DNA of 64,000 nt from Saccharum officinarum (GCA_020631735.1 CM036231.1:3809831-3873830), one strand, 5' to 3'; shown: positions 31,098 to 43,349, counted from the stretch's first letter. The notes: generated by a model from the sequence alone, not told the origin. Translations and numbers: made by a program.

Positions 31098-32173
31098 GAT
31101 GCCTTGGCCGGCTGTGGCCGTTAGTTGAGCACACTATAGTCTTTGTGACTTGTGTGGTAGTGCTTGGGAGCCCTCTAACTCACTCATGCTTGATAGTGTT
31201 CATCGGATCGAGTGAGATAGCGATTCTAGTGCGTTGCTTTGAGAGATTGCATCGTGTGGCACTAGGTGATCGTGTTGCAAGCCGGTGGTGCTTGTTACTC
31301 TTGGAGGTTGCCACCTCCTAGACGGCTTGGTGGCTTGTGGCTCCGTCGAAGCTCGCAAGAAGATTGTGCGAGGCTCCGGAGAAGCTTTGTGAGGGGGATT
31401 GTGCTCACCCCGCGGGGATCGCGAAGAGCAACTCTAGTTGATCGTGTCATTGAGCTACCACACTTTATGGTAGGTTCTTGCGGTGCCTTTTGACAGGCTC
31501 GGTGTGTGACCGATTAGCCGCCGAACCACGAAGTGTTGGTCGACACAACGGGGACGTAGCTTGGTGGCAACCAAGTGAACCTCGGGAGAAAATCACCGTG
31601 TCAACCTTGTCTACTCTTCTCGGTGGTTTGCCTTCATGTAACACAAGCTTGTATTTACTTTCATATATACTTGTGCTTGTGTAGTTGCTCTCGTAACTAG
31701 TTTGCTTGTGTAGCTTGCTAGTTGTCTTCTTGCTTGTGTAGCTAGAAGCTTCCCCTTGCGTGACTAATTTGGTTTGCGTAACCTTGTTAGTCACATTGCT
31801 TAGTTTGTGTAGCTAAGTGATTTGCGCTCTCTAATTTGGCATTAGTTGCCTTGTTATTGAGCATTGCTAGTGAGCTTAGGAGCTTTGTGCTTTTGCTTCA
31901 CTAGTTGTGTAGGAGCTCCTTCTTGCTTGCAAAGTACTAGTGCATAGGTTTGTGTGACCTAGCTCTAGAATTAAATAGGAGAGCTCTTGCTAAGGAAAGC
32001 ACCTTAGTCGCTTAATTAGGATCCTTGTGAGGTGCTTGTGAACTTAGTTAGAGGGGTATAGTCTTGGCTAGACCGATAAGTTTAATTCCGCATTTGTTTT
32101 GGTTAGCCAACACGTTTAAGTTTTAAAAAAGGACTATTCACCCCCCTCTAGTCCGCCATCTCGACCCTTCAAT

Positions 32174-32185
32174 TGGTATCGGAGC
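32174..32185 (+). other. Primer-binding site (tRNA-iMet type) of gag-only element
   Basis: TGGTATCGGAGC, two bases after the 5' LTR, one change from the usual TGGTATCAGAGC. Confidence 0.88.
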
Positions 32186-32222
32186 CAGGTCTCTCATTGG
32201 TGGTCTTCACCGACCCGAGAGG

Positions 32223-34025
32223 ATGGCGACTTATGGGCTAGATGTTGAGTGTCCACACATTTTTGATGGCACACACTTTGCACGGTGGAGAAATTGGATG
32301 ACATGCAATTTTAAGTTTATTTCTCCTCAATTGTGGTGGATCGTAGATGTGGGCTTTTCCTTTGCAATTGATAAAAAGAATGCAACTCAAGCGCAAAGAA
32401 AATGCCTACATCTCGATAGCCAAGCTACTAATGTTTTCTATCGATCTATGGATAGTAGCATACTTTGTGAGATCATGGACTTTAAGTCCGCCCATGAGAT
32501 TTGGGTGTTTCTAAATGAGAAATATGGGGCGATCTCCGATGATGATGAGCCCAAGGAGGAGGCGCATGAGGATGTTGAGCATGACCACAACAAGGTGGTT
32601 GTGGAGGATTGCTCCACCTCACGGTCAAGTGATGACAAAGATGATCATATCACAAGATCACTTGACAAGAAGAATGATTCTACCTCATACACACTTGATG
32701 GTGAAGATGATGGCTATGAGAGTGATGCTTCAACAAGCTCTTCAACATCATCACATGGTAACACTAAGATACATGTTGGTGGTTTTGTTGTGGATTGTGA
32801 TGATCCAAATTTAGAGCTTTTATATAAACTCTCAAGAGCCTTGAAAAGAAAAATGGAAAGAGTAAGTAAATTGGAATATGATAACTCTTTTCTAAAGACC
32901 ACATGTGAACAACAAAAGCATCTACTTTATGTTGCTACTTGTTCACATGAGGAGCTAAAATTAACTCATGAGAAACTTAGTGTTGCTCATGATAACTTGG
33001 TACAAGAACATGCTTTACTCACTAAGAAGCTTTCTAATGAAGAAACCAAAACTAGTGAGAGCTCATCATTTGGGTCAAATGATCAATCACATATTACTAA
33101 CCCTTGTGATGTAGGCAAGAAGCATGTATCCACCTCTTGTGATGATTTATTAGATATGCCATGTTCTTCACAATTAAATGCTTGTTCTACTTCTATGTCT
33201 TGTGAGACTAACCTTTTGAAGGAGAACAATGAGCTCAAAAGTGAAGTGAAGAATTTGAGCAACAAGTTAGAGAGGTGCTACAACTCTAAAATCGCCATTG
33301 AGCATATCATGACCAATCAAAGAAGATATGGTGATAAGAGTGGTATTGGCTACAACAAGAGCAAGGGCAAGATTATGAAGAAGCAAGATGCAAAGAAGCT
33401 ATCCCAACTCATGTGCCACCGATGCCATGAAATGGGACATATTGCTAAGTATTGCCCTACCAAGAAGTCTCAAGTTGAGCCAAAAGCAACACCCCAAGAA
33501 CAAATCAAGATCAACCATGGAGATGATGGTGATTTGATAAAGAAGAAGAAAAAGAAAACAAGAAGGGGTGGTAGAGCAAGACATCCAATGAAAATTCAAG
33601 ATGTCAAGATGATGAGCAAGAATCAAGATGAGAAGAAAGTGCATGCTCACATCAAGTGCTTCAAATGTGAAGATATGGGACACTTCGCCTCGGGGTGTCC
33701 TACCAAGCTTGAAAAGAAGATTCAAGCAACTCGTAAGAGGCAAGGCAATGAGAAGCAACATATGAGCAAGGAAGAAAAGGCTCAATCTAAGAGAAGTTGC
33801 TACTCATGCCGGGAAAGGGGACACATGGCTCATTCATGTCCCCTAGGTAAAAATTCTAAGCCTATTTCAATTGATAATACTAATATGCTTAGAAAGGATG
33901 GCAATGGTACCTCATTGGTTGGAATTGCAAAACATCCCGCTAACCATACTAAGGCTTTGCCTAAGTATGTTGCTCCTAACTTGAGAGGACCCAAACTTGT
34001 TTGGGTACCATCAAAGAGTGGATGA
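32223..34025 (+). CDS. gag: Gag-like protein, 600 aa, three CCHC zinc knuckles
   Basis: Opens MATYGLDVECPHIFDGTHFARWRNWM, i.e. the F-D-G-x-x-F/Y-x-x-W start of Ty1/copia-type (UBN2-like) Gag, with key residues FDG and W at about 17-28. It continues with DSSILCEIMDFKSAHEIWVFLNEKYG. An acidic Asp/Ser/His-rich segment (about 105-175), a long helical region with coiled-coil character (about 205-365), and a Lys-rich C-terminus follow. The C-terminus holds three CCHC knuckles: CHRCHEMGHIAKYC (~395), CFKCEDMGHFASGC (~480) and CYSCRERGHMAHSC (~525). It is intact from start to stop. The start codon lies 37 bp after the PBS. It would package the element RNA into particles; no catalytic domain follows, so enzymes must come from a partner element. 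Confidence 0.88.
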   Translation: MATYGLDVECPHIFDGTHFARWRNWMTCNFKFISPQLWWIVDVGFSFAIDKKNATQAQRKCLHLDSQATNVFYRSMDSSILCEIMDFKSAHEIWVFLNEKYGAISDDDEPKEEAHEDVEHDHNKVVVEDCSTSRSSDDKDDHITRSLDKKNDSTSYTLDGEDDGYESDASTSSSTSSHGNTKIHVGGFVVDCDDPNLELLYKLSRALKRKMERVSKLEYDNSFLKTTCEQQKHLLYVATCSHEELKLTHEKLSVAHDNLVQEHALLTKKLSNEETKTSESSSFGSNDQSHITNPCDVGKKHVSTSCDDLLDMPCSSQLNACSTSMSCETNLLKENNELKSEVKNLSNKLERCYNSKIAIEHIMTNQRRYGDKSGIGYNKSKGKIMKKQDAKKLSQLMCHRCHEMGHIAKYCPTKKSQVEPKATPQEQIKINHGDDGDLIKKKKKKTRRGGRARHPMKIQDVKMMSKNQDEKKVHAHIKCFKCEDMGHFASGCPTKLEKKIQATRKRQGNEKQHMSKEEKAQSKRSCYSCRERGHMAHSCPLGKNSKPISIDNTNMLRKDGNGTSLVGIAKHPANHTKALPKYVAPNLRGPKLVWVPSKSG

Positions 34026-37000
34026 TTGTTTGTAGGTACCATCGGCATTGGAGGCTTGATTCAATTGGTTTTATTTTGTTCATCATATATTGAGTCAAGT
34101 TTTGAAGCTCAATGCATATCCAATCCCAATGCCAAGTCAAAATAAGTGAAGTCCAAGTGCTACAACATACAAGTGCAATGTTAAAGATTGTGGTGATTTA
34201 TTGGAATTATTTTATGGCTTGCAATTTATTTGAGTAAAAGCTTGCTATTGAATGATCATGAGCTAACCAAGGTATATCACTTGTTGATCATTTCATTTGG
34301 GTGCATATGAGTTGATTGAATTGGATATATATATGCAATGTTGCTTGCTATGAGATGATTGAATGGATTAAAAGCTTAGTAATCAAGTTTGGATTGGTTT
34401 GTGTTGAATAAATTCATGAGATGATATTTAGTAAGTGGATTGAATGGATATATGTCTTGTGAAAGTATTCAAACAAGTTAGTTTCAAGTTTGATTCATAT
34501 TTGATGAAGAATAGCTCATGTATTGAAATCTGTCCTACATTAAAAATCTGAGCTAGTAGTGATCTTAGTCATGTTTGAGTGATCAAATCTATTTGGATTG
34601 GCTTGAAATTTGGTATACATGCTCTACACTTATGAAAGAAGATGCTGTAGAAATTTCATGAGAATTGAATAAGAGATGCTTCAGTTTTGGAGTGCATCTT
34701 GTCAGCTATAGTGCAGCAGTTTTCAGCATGTAGCAGTGGTGGAAGATTTGAAATCTGGTAGCAATCTAGAGGTCAAATGAATCTCAAATTTTTACAGCTG
34801 CTAGATGACTTAGTGAATCACATCTCCACCAAATTTTATGGCATTTGGATCTGTACATTGGGAGATATGAATTATTCTTTGAAGGGTACAGAATCTGCCA
34901 GAAAAGTGACAATCATTGGATTAATCTAGAGTCACTTTGATTGAAAGGTCCTCAAGTTGAAAACATGTTTACAAGTGGTTGAGGTACCTAAGTTTGGTTT
35001 TGGGTTGATCTAGAAGCATGAAAAGCAATGAGTACAAGACTTTTGTATTGTGAAATGTACTTGGTGTACATGTTTAGTACTCAAATTTGAAGATCAAGAT
35101 CAAACTTAAGATGAAGATGAAGTTTAAGTTCTAGTGATGATTAGAGATCATTTGGTAGAAAGAAAAGGACTTAAACAAGTAGAAAGAAGTTGGACTCAAA
35201 TGTAGATTTAAGGATTATTCATCAAGATTGAGTTCATCATTTGGATCAATCAAACTATATCATTTCAAGTGAGTATCAAGAGTGGTTCTTTGGAGAAAGG
35301 TCACTTCTCCCTAGTGAGGGGCTTGCCGCCGTGTGTAGGTGAAACCAAGTTTGGGACTTGGAAGGCTAACATGGAAGTGGTGATCCGAGGAACTTGTGAT
35401 GCTTAGTTGAAGCAATCAAAAGGGTTGATCTAAAAAGCAAGCAACACCCAAAAGAGAGCTAGTCATGGTTATAAAATTGGTATCATAAGTACTTCTCTCA
35501 TGCAAGCATTGATCAAAAAGATGAAGCAAGCCAACCACAACTCAAGAGATAGTGCACTTGATCATAAGTGGTTTTCATTTCATATGGGTGAAGAATGGAT
35601 TTATCTAGGATGATTGGTCTTCACCAAGCTTATAAATTGGACTTCACATTGCTATTGGAGTAATGAATTAGAATCTATGTGACTATCCTCTACTCCAATA
35701 TAGCAAAGGTATCATTGTAATGTGCATGATCATTTCATCCCTTACTAGTATGCGGTTAGTGCATATAGTACATGCTTATTAGGATCATGCATAACAAATG
35801 AAAATTTTAAATTCATAGCCTACCATTATTGCTTGATTGATTAATTGATCTAGTGGTATGGATATGAGTTTGTTCTTGAGCTAGTAAACCTAAGTACTTG
35901 ATCTAGTTTGGATTGCTAACAAATGACAAGTACAACATTGGCAAGATAACCCTTAGCATGAGGTGTGAAGAAGCTTGTCATTGGATCAAACCGAACTTGG
36001 AATCTTAGGCAAATCAACATAGTTCAAGTCATACAAGAAGCTCATGACAATGATAAGAGTACAAGCACAGAACAACAATGAAAATGGATATCTAGTTTGT
36101 TTCAAGTGTTATCTAGACTCATTTGATTTCTCACATGGTATTCACAAGTGGTGTCTAGATCAACTTACAAGTGATATCTTACAAGTGGTACTCATGAAGA
36201 TAGAAAATGTTCAAGAAGTGAATGTTATTGCCAAATCCTTCAAAGTGAATCCATACAAGAAAATTCTTTCAAATGGTATCATATTTCTACTCATGGTAGC
36301 TTCACGTGGTATCATTCATGCAAGACGATGGTTTCACAAGTGATCCTCAACCTTAAGTGATCAAATCAAGAAATGCTACCCTCATCTCCAAGTGGTATCT
36401 CAAGTGAATGACACATGCTATGACATAGGGGAGGAGCCCCACCAATTGGTATCAAGGTCAAAGATCCTATGTGGAATCTCAAGAGCAACCATAAAGTTTG
36501 TCATTCCAACATATGTGGAAATGTCCATCAAAAATGCAATATTCAAGTCTCAACCATCTACCCCAAATACAAGCCTTTGTATCAATTGAGAAGAACACCT
36601 TTTATGGAAATTGATGACAAAGGGGGAGAAGTTGGACAAAGATATGAAAGCTTTTTGAGCTTTGGGGAGAGATTGGAAAGATTGGACATGGACATGGACA
36701 AAGAGGGAGTAACATTGAAGAATGTAAGGGGATCAAACATTCTTGGACAAAGAAAGCACACAAGTAGGGGGAGCAAGCTCATGAACTTTGATTGATTACA
36801 TTTGATATGTGCATAATTCATGTGCTTGCTTGCATTGCATAAGTTCTTAAATTCAATATGCATGCCTGTGTGGTGTATGCTAGTTATAAAACTTGAATGA
36901 TGATTTGATAACTAGCATGCATAGGATGTTAGCTAGACTTATGATTATCATGCAAAAACTAGAACCTTGCTTATAATGTTGATCTCACCGGGTTTCTAGT

Positions 37001-37379
37001 GTTTTTGATGTCTAGCTACTCATGATGCTAAGGATGATGGCAAACTTGTGATTTTCAAATGGTACCAAGCTACTAATTGGTATTGAGCTACAAAGGTTTA
37101 TTCTATACACCTTAGCATCACTTAGTAGTGCTAACCCTCCCACAAATTTCATATTCATGCATATGTGTGAGCTTGAAACCAAACCATTTGAGCACATATG
37201 TAGGGGGAGCTATCACTACCAAGTCGGGTTTTATGGTGCTTATCCAAATCTTGACATAGAGCTTAAAAGTTGGATAAGTAACATTAAATCCAAAACAAGT
37301 TAGCAATTTACACTTTGTGTGAAGTGCTAGCTTGAAAAAGCTTAATTTCCATATCTTTGTAGAGTTGTCATCAATTACC
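34026..37379 (+). other. Non-coding internal region of the gag-only element
   Basis: About 3.35 kb without a recognisable pol domain. It is AT-rich, with many aagtg/tcaag phrases. TGGTATC, the core of the PBS, occurs at 35478, 36274, 36307, 36393 and 36447. At 36444 the phrase is caattggtatc, identical over 11 bases to the true PBS context. Confidence 0.75.
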
Positions 37380-37393
37380 AAAAAGGGGGAGAT
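37380..37393 (+). other. Polypurine tract of gag-only element
   Basis: AAAAAGGGGGAGAT directly before the 3' LTR. Confidence 0.88.
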
Positions 37394-39834
37394 TGAAAGG
37401 TCCTTGTTTGGTTTTGGTAATTGAGTGACAACTTAGGTGGACTAATATGTGGTTATGTGAGATACACAGGAGATTAGTCCACATGTGATGATGTCATGAA
37501 GGAGCTCATTGCATATGAGACATGACATGGAGTCATGTGATCAAGGTGGAGAAGATTAAGATGAGGCTTGGCTTGATGGACCGGTTGCTAGTGTGAAGGG
37601 CAAGTTAGAGGCTTTGAAGTGAGGGACCGCGTGTAACGGTGAAGCTTGAGCATGACTTGGCGCCGATGGACCGAGGCAACGGTGAAGAGCAAGTGAGGTC
37701 AAGATCGATGAACCAATACGGTCACGTGATGATATGAAGTGGATCATATCATTTGGTGATTGGTTGGTGCATGTGTTGCATCAACATCAATGGAGATGGA
37801 ATGGAATGCGCAAGGCAAAGGTATAACCTAGGGCATTTCCATTTCACCGGTCATAGGTGTGTAGAGAAGTTGATGACCGGGTTTAGGATAGATGGCCGTA
37901 CTATTAAGAGGGGCAAACTTGTTTGCATATCGGTCATCTAGTGCCACTCGAGTGATATAACACTGCATCGTTGCTAGGATCGAGTGGCGTGGCAAGTTGA
38001 GTGGTTAACGCCTCGAAAAATGATTATGAAAATGCTAACACACGTGCACAAGGTGGTGATCACTTGTTGGTGTTGGCACATTTGCGAAGGCGGTGGAGTT
38101 TAAGTGGTAGAGAGGGGTTTGGGTTCCTCTCTCCCTCCCGCCAAGCTTGCGAGCGCGGGATTCAGGCGTATTTGACAAGTTGAAATGCCTATTTTTCACT
38201 ACGCCGGAAGTCCGAAAAGAAACGGAGGCGAACGGAGGTCACAGAGGTGACCGGACGCTGCACCGGACGCGGTCCTTGCAGGACCGGACGCGTCCGGTCA
38301 GTGTCCAGTATCTGCGCGTTTTTCAGTTGTTTGATCGGACGCGAGGCGCGTCCGGTCACAGGCGATCGGACGCGTCCGGTCGTCCAGGGAGCTTACTGGA
38401 CTCCGACCGGACGCGGGCACTGTGGCGTCCGGTCAGTCGGACCAGCGCGTCCGGTCGGTGGTTCGCAGTTAGCCGTTGTTCGATCGGCGCGTCCGGTCCT
38501 TCACGGGACCAGCGCGTCCGGTCGTTCTCGGCGCGTCCGGTCGTTCGAAGCAGCGCGTCCGGTCATTGTTTTGACCGTTGGGGTCAGTGACCGTTGAAGG
38601 ATCTAACGGTCGCATTTGAATTTCGAGGGACACGTGGACGTCGCAGGGGCGACCGGACGCAGCTGAGCGCGTCCGGTCAGTTACGACCGGCGCGTCCGGT
38701 CGTCCCGAATTTTGCCCAGTGAAGGGGTAACGGCTCTATTTGACCGTGGGGTTATAAATAGATGCCTTGGCCGGCTGTGGCCGTTAGTTGAGCACACTAT
38801 AGTCTTTGTGACTTGTGTGGTAGTGCTTGGGAGCCCTCTAACTCACTCATGCTTGATAGTGTTCATCGGATCGAGTGAGATAGCGATTCTAGTGCGTTGC
38901 TTTAAGAGATTGCATCGTGTGGCACTAGGTGATCGTGTTGCAAGCCGGTGGTGCTTGTTACTCTTGGAGGTTGCCACCTCCTAGACGGCTTGGTGGCTTG
39001 TGGCTCCGTCGAAGCTCGCAAGAAGATTGTGCGAGGCTCCGGAGAAGCTTTGTGAGGGGGATTGTGCTCACCCCGCGGGGATCGCGAAGAGCAACTCTAG
39101 TTGATCGTGTCATTGAGCTACCACACTTTATGGTAGGTTCTTGCGGTGCCTTTTGACAGGCTCGGTGTGTGACCGATTAGCCGCCGAACCACGAAGTGTT
39201 GGTCGACACAACGGGGACGTAGCTTGGTGGCAACCAAGTGAACCTCGGGAGAAAATCACCGTGTCAACCTTGTCTACTCTTCTCGGTGGTTTGCCTTCGT
39301 GTAACACAAGCTTGTATTTACTTTCATATATACTTGTGCTTGTGTAGTTGCTCTCGTAACTAGTTTGCTTGTGTAGCTTGCTAGTTGTCTTCTTGCTTGT
39401 GTAGCTAGAAGCTTCCCCTTGCGTGACTAATTTGGTTTGCGTAACCTTGTTAGTCACATTGCTTAGTTTGTGTAGCTAAGTGATTTGCGCTCTCTAATTT
39501 GGCATTAGTTGCCTTGTTATTGAGCATTGCTAGTGAGCTTAGGAGCTTTGTGCTTTTGCTTCACTAGTTGTGTAGGAGCTCCTTCTTGCTTGCAAAGTAC
39601 TAGTGCATAGGTTTGTGTGACCTAGCTCTAGAATTAAATAGGAGAGCTCTTGCTAAGGAAAGCACCTTAGTCGCTTAATTAGGATCCTTGTGAGGTGCTT
39701 GTGAACTTAGTTAGAGGGGTATAGTCTTGGCTAGGCCGATAAGTTTAATTCCGCATTTGTTTTGGTTAGCCAACACGTTTAAGTTTTAAAAAAGGACTAT
39801 TCACCCCCCTCTAGTCCGCCATCTCGACCCTTCA
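37394..39834 (+). repeat. 3' LTR of gag-only element
   Basis: 2,441 bp. I found five differences from the 5' LTR: ctcaagtg/ctcgagtg near 37949, acgcggctg/acgcagctg near 38661, ctttgaga/ctttaaga near 38904, cttcatg/cttcgtg near 39298, and gctagac/gctaggc near 39735. Followed by the GTAGG TSD at 39835-39839. Confidence 0.95.
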
Positions 39835-39839
39835 GTAGG

Positions 39840-41309
39840 CATGGTTCGGGCAGGGTCCCTCGAGCATCTTCTCAAAGTGATTCGGGGCGCCCTTGGCAGA
39901 CGCCTTCTTGCCCTTGCGCTCTGCGGTGGCCATGAGTGAATCCCCGGACCGTTGCTTGCTCCTCTTGTTCTTCTTCGATTAGTTGGAGGCGCCTTCGCCG
40001 GTGTCCTCATCCCACTTGGCCTTGCCTCGGGTGCAGTCAAAAATTGCTCTGATTGCTTTCTCGCTCAAGGCGTGGCTGGTGGCGATGTCAAGGAGCTTCT
40101 TGGTGGTCTGTGGGTGCTTGCGCCCCAACTTGTGGACCAGGGACTCACAAGTGGTCCCCGACAAGAAGGCCCCAATCACGTCGGTGTTGGCGATGTCGGG
40201 CAGCTCATTGCATTGCATTGCAAGGAGAAATGATGAATGTATTCGCGGAGAGTTTTGTTAGGCTTCTGCCGATAGTTCTTGAGGTCCTAGGGGTTCCCAG
40301 GGCACACGTAGTTGCCCTGGAAGTTACCCACAAAGATCTCCTTTAGGTCCGCCCAACATCTAATCTCGTTGGGCAGAAGGTGCTCCAGCCATGTATGTGT
40401 TGAGTTGATAAGGTACAGGGGGAGGTTGCGGATGATGAACACATCACCATCTACGCCACTAGCCTGACAAGCAAGTCGGTAGTCCTCGAGCCATAGGCCA
40501 GGCTTTGTCTCCCTGGTGTACTTCTGGATATTCATCGGTGGACGATATCATGTCGGGACGGGCGCATTGAGGATGTGTCGGCTGAAGACCCGAGCCCTAG
40601 CAGTGGGGGACTCTGGCTCTAGTCCTTGCCGCTGTCGTAGCGGCCACCGCGATGAGGGTTGTAGCGATGGCCGACCTCTGTTCTCTGCTCCTCCCGTCCA
40701 CGCCTACGGGCATTCAGGGTGTCACGCGTGTTGCGGTTGTCACTGAGGTGGTCATGTACCGGGGCCGAGGTGGCTTTCCCGCCGTCACGCGCCGGCTCGT
40801 GGACGGATGCGGCTTTGCCGCAGTCCTCGATAGGCCTTTCTTCGCCATGAGGGGGTTGGAGGATAGATGCGTTGTTGCCGTGTCGTGCTGACGGCACACG
40901 CTAGCTAGCATTACGATGTCAAGATGTCGAGCTCTCTACCTGATGCACGGTCGTGCGCTCGAGCAGCGTGCGGATCTCGCACTGTGCCTGGTGTCCCTCA
41001 GGCATCGCGGGCTTCGGGAGCCCCCGGAGCAGAGCCGCCATGGTAGCTATGTTTTGGCTAGCCTGGGCGAAGCATGGGAGTCCATCGTTGTCCTCGACGA
41101 TTCTCCGGTGCGCGTTGCGAGCACGCGCACACACCTCGTCATGGTGCTATGCGATCTCGTGCTTGAGCACCGCACGCTCCTCCTCCAGATGGAGTCATGT
41201 GGTTTTGAGCTCTCGCTATCACTCCCTCAGCTAGTTCATACGCGAGTGGGGTGGGGCTTCTGCATCCGCCGTAGCTCCACGCCATCAGCAGGATGCGTGG
41301 GAGTCCTGT
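39840..41309 (-). pseudogene. gag: Gag N-terminal and middle remnant of the Tat element
   Basis: Minus-strand pieces read RRIVEDNDGLPCFAQASQNIA, MAALLRGLPKPAMPEG, a basic RRRGREEQRTE...HRGGRYDSG segment, then the capsid core YTRETKPGLWLEDYRLACQ, IIRNLPLYL, WLEHLLPNEIRCWADL, FVGNFQGNYVCPGNP, ELPDIANTDVIGAFLSGTTCESLVHKLGRK. These are the standard blocks of grass Tat/RIRE2-like Gag in order. Frame changes occur between blocks. The piece is cut on the right at 41309 by giant LTR C. Confidence 0.85.
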
Positions 41310-41540
41310 GTAACAGAACCATCCAATTTATAAGAGCACAAGTACAATAGCAACCGCCGAAGCAGTCAAACCGTCATACTTCAGCCCATATAAACCCAGT
41401 AGTCCGATGAAATCACGAAGGATCTCAAACCAACCAACATACAGGACAAGATCGTACATGATTCAACATAACAAGTCACATGTTACAACACATTTGACAA
41501 ATAGTTTACAAATAGCTCACATACATCGGAGTTCACATAG

Positions 41541-41545
41541 ATTAT
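41541..41545 (+). repeat. TSD (left) of Athila-like element
   Basis: ATTAT before TGTTGAC; repeated at 51040-51044. Confidence 0.9.
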
Positions 41546-43063
41546 TGTTGACGGTAATTAACTATCATTTTAAATCATCAACATAAGAGGAATAAATGAT
41601 AAAAAGGATCACCACATTAGGTTTATAGGTTTAAACTAAAAAATTCCACGAGTTTTGGTGATTCTATATTTTTAGGGGCTAAGCTGCATAATACAGAATT
41701 GATCCTCCTTCCAAGAGAAGAAACCAAAGCAATTAGCCTAATCTCCACGTCACGGATGCGGATAGGGATTCTAGAAGACCTAAACCGACTCCACGAGGCG
41801 ACACGAGCCAACTCGTCGCTAGGTAGGGCCGATCGGCCCTAGGGCTAGGCCGACCGGCCCTCCCGTGCGCCGCCTCGGCTCCTTCTCTTACAAGCTACCT
41901 ATACCGCCTCTAAGGATGCATCTAAACCCCACGCCAAGGTCGGTTTGATCCAAGAGTTGCGGTTCCACGCCCTGGGCTATATAAACAGCCCTAGGATCTC
42001 CTCTCAGGGAATCAGTTGAAGAATTAAATCATCTCTTCCTCATTTGTGAAGGCAAGGCCAGAAGTTAGGGTTTCCAGAGAGAAAGAGAGTTAGAATTCTA
42101 GTTCAAGTTTAGAGTTTAGTCTAGATTGATTCAAGTAGAGGCAAGCAACTGCTTGGGATCAGGATCATTCGTCGGAGACTTGGTAATTTTGTTGTAATCA
42201 TCATTCGACTTTATGCTACTTCAATATATTTCTATATTTCAACTTTATTCTATTCTTGAGATTGTTCTTGTTCTACATCTTGATATGAATATGATTAGTA
42301 GAGAGTTTATGAATATGTTCATAGAAAGCTTGATCCAATTCTGGATAGGATTGAGTGGCTGGCATATTGTAGGCCTGGTGCTTAGATTATGCTTGTCTGT
42401 GAATGCACTCTATGCTCTAAGCCATGTGGTAGATCGTGGGTGTGACATTCCTGTTGAGTTCTTTGTAGTCCACTCCTCGAGTATAGAACTTAGTAGAACG
42501 CGGTTACGGGGAAGAGATCATTACTCTGTTCTTGAATTTTCTCTCAGTAATGTTCCTTATTCATAGATGACATGTTGATTATATCATAGATGATTGTGTA
42601 TAGCTAGATTGATTAATAGACTGATTGAATAAGAAATACTTATGATTTACATCTCTCAATTAATCTCCATGACTACTTGACTTGAATAATTTTAACTCCC
42701 TCTTGTCTCTGGAATTCCAATGGTTATCATTTACCATTTATCTTATTTGTCTTACCCCTTTTCATGACAAGTGATTAGTTGTTTTGATATTTATTATTGA
42801 GTAAGTGCAAATGATTATCTCTACTGCCATTGTAATTATTTATATAGTCCTGTTTCGATTTTCCTTTCCTTGGTAAAATTATAAATAATGATACTTAGGA
42901 AAACCTGGGTGAAATGCTACAATGGGTGTATTTATCTGTGCGCTTGCGAATATATACTATAATATCTTTATTTAGTTAAATGGCATAAGTATAATACAAC
43001 CACACTCTTAGTGTCATGTTGGGGATGACAACCTAACACGAGTGACGTTAAGAAGTGTCAACA
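41546..43063 (+). repeat. 5' LTR of Athila-like element
   Basis: 1,518 bp, TGTTGAC...GTCAACA. Contains TATATAAA at about 41978. It carries a 19-bp near-tandem duplication around gggccgatcggccctag (about 41825-41865) that is single in the 3' LTR. Confidence 0.9.
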
Positions 43064-43071
43064 AGCATTTC

Positions 43072-43089
43072 TGGCGCCGTTACCGGGGA
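43072..43089 (+). other. Primer-binding site of Athila-like element
   Basis: TGGCGCCGTTACCGGGGA, eight bases after the LTR, as usual for Athila elements. Confidence 0.82.
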
Positions 43090-43349
43090 GATGGAAAACT
43101 TCACTTTCCGACACGGGATGTCATAGGGATTTACTTTTCAAGGGAATTACCTTTATGGCAATAAGAGATTAATCAATACCACTTACTCATAATAAAAATC
43201 ACAACTAGTACCTCTGTCTTGACAGGCTTACACTTGTTTTGCCTTTGTTCATATCTTATGCAGGGTAATATAGGTTCGGTTGTGACTTATCAATTTCTAA
43301 TCCAAGAGTCAACCAAATCTAAAGGAAGATCAACACTAGTAGTGAAGCT

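Larger units (their letters stand above)
29731..32171 (+). repeat. 5' LTR of gag-only element
   Basis: 2,441 bp. Order: U3 with a CpG-rich GCGTCCGGTC array (about 30580-31045), AACGG-containing motifs (30910-30948 and 31066), TATA box at 31090-31097, then R/U5 to the CCCTTCA end. Same length as 37394-39834. Confidence 0.95.
29731..39834 (+). mobile_element. Gag-only LTR retrotransposon (TR-GAG-like, Sirevirus-related), 10.1 kb
   Basis: 10,104 bp with two 2,441-bp LTRs (TGAAAGG...CCCTTCA), a PBS of the initiator-Met type, one long gag-like ORF, about 3.4 kb of non-coding DNA, a polypurine tract, and a perfect GTAGG TSD. No protease, RT, RNase H or integrase is present. It therefore depends on enzymes in trans and matches the published idea of TR-GAG elements (terminal-repeat retrotransposons with a GAG domain). 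By eye the LTRs differ at only five sites, all A/G transitions, indicating very recent insertion. It sits in the gag of the minus-strand Tat element. Confidence 0.92.
20640..41309 (-). mobile_element. Tat/Retand-type Ty3 retrotransposon, minus strand, shattered by insertions
   Basis: Pieces at 20640-23650, 28047-29730 and 39840-41309 together read, on the minus strand, gag - protease - RT - RNase H - second (archaeal-type) RNase H - integrase. The extra RNase H is characteristic of the Tat lineage (family knowledge). Three insertions interrupt it: giant LTR A, the gag-only element, and giant LTR C at its gag end. Frames are broken throughout by stops and shifts, so it is old. Neither LTR is visible. 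The 3' LTR should lie to the left, in or beyond the gap at 20540-20639. The 5' LTR is displaced beyond 41309. Confidence 0.85.
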
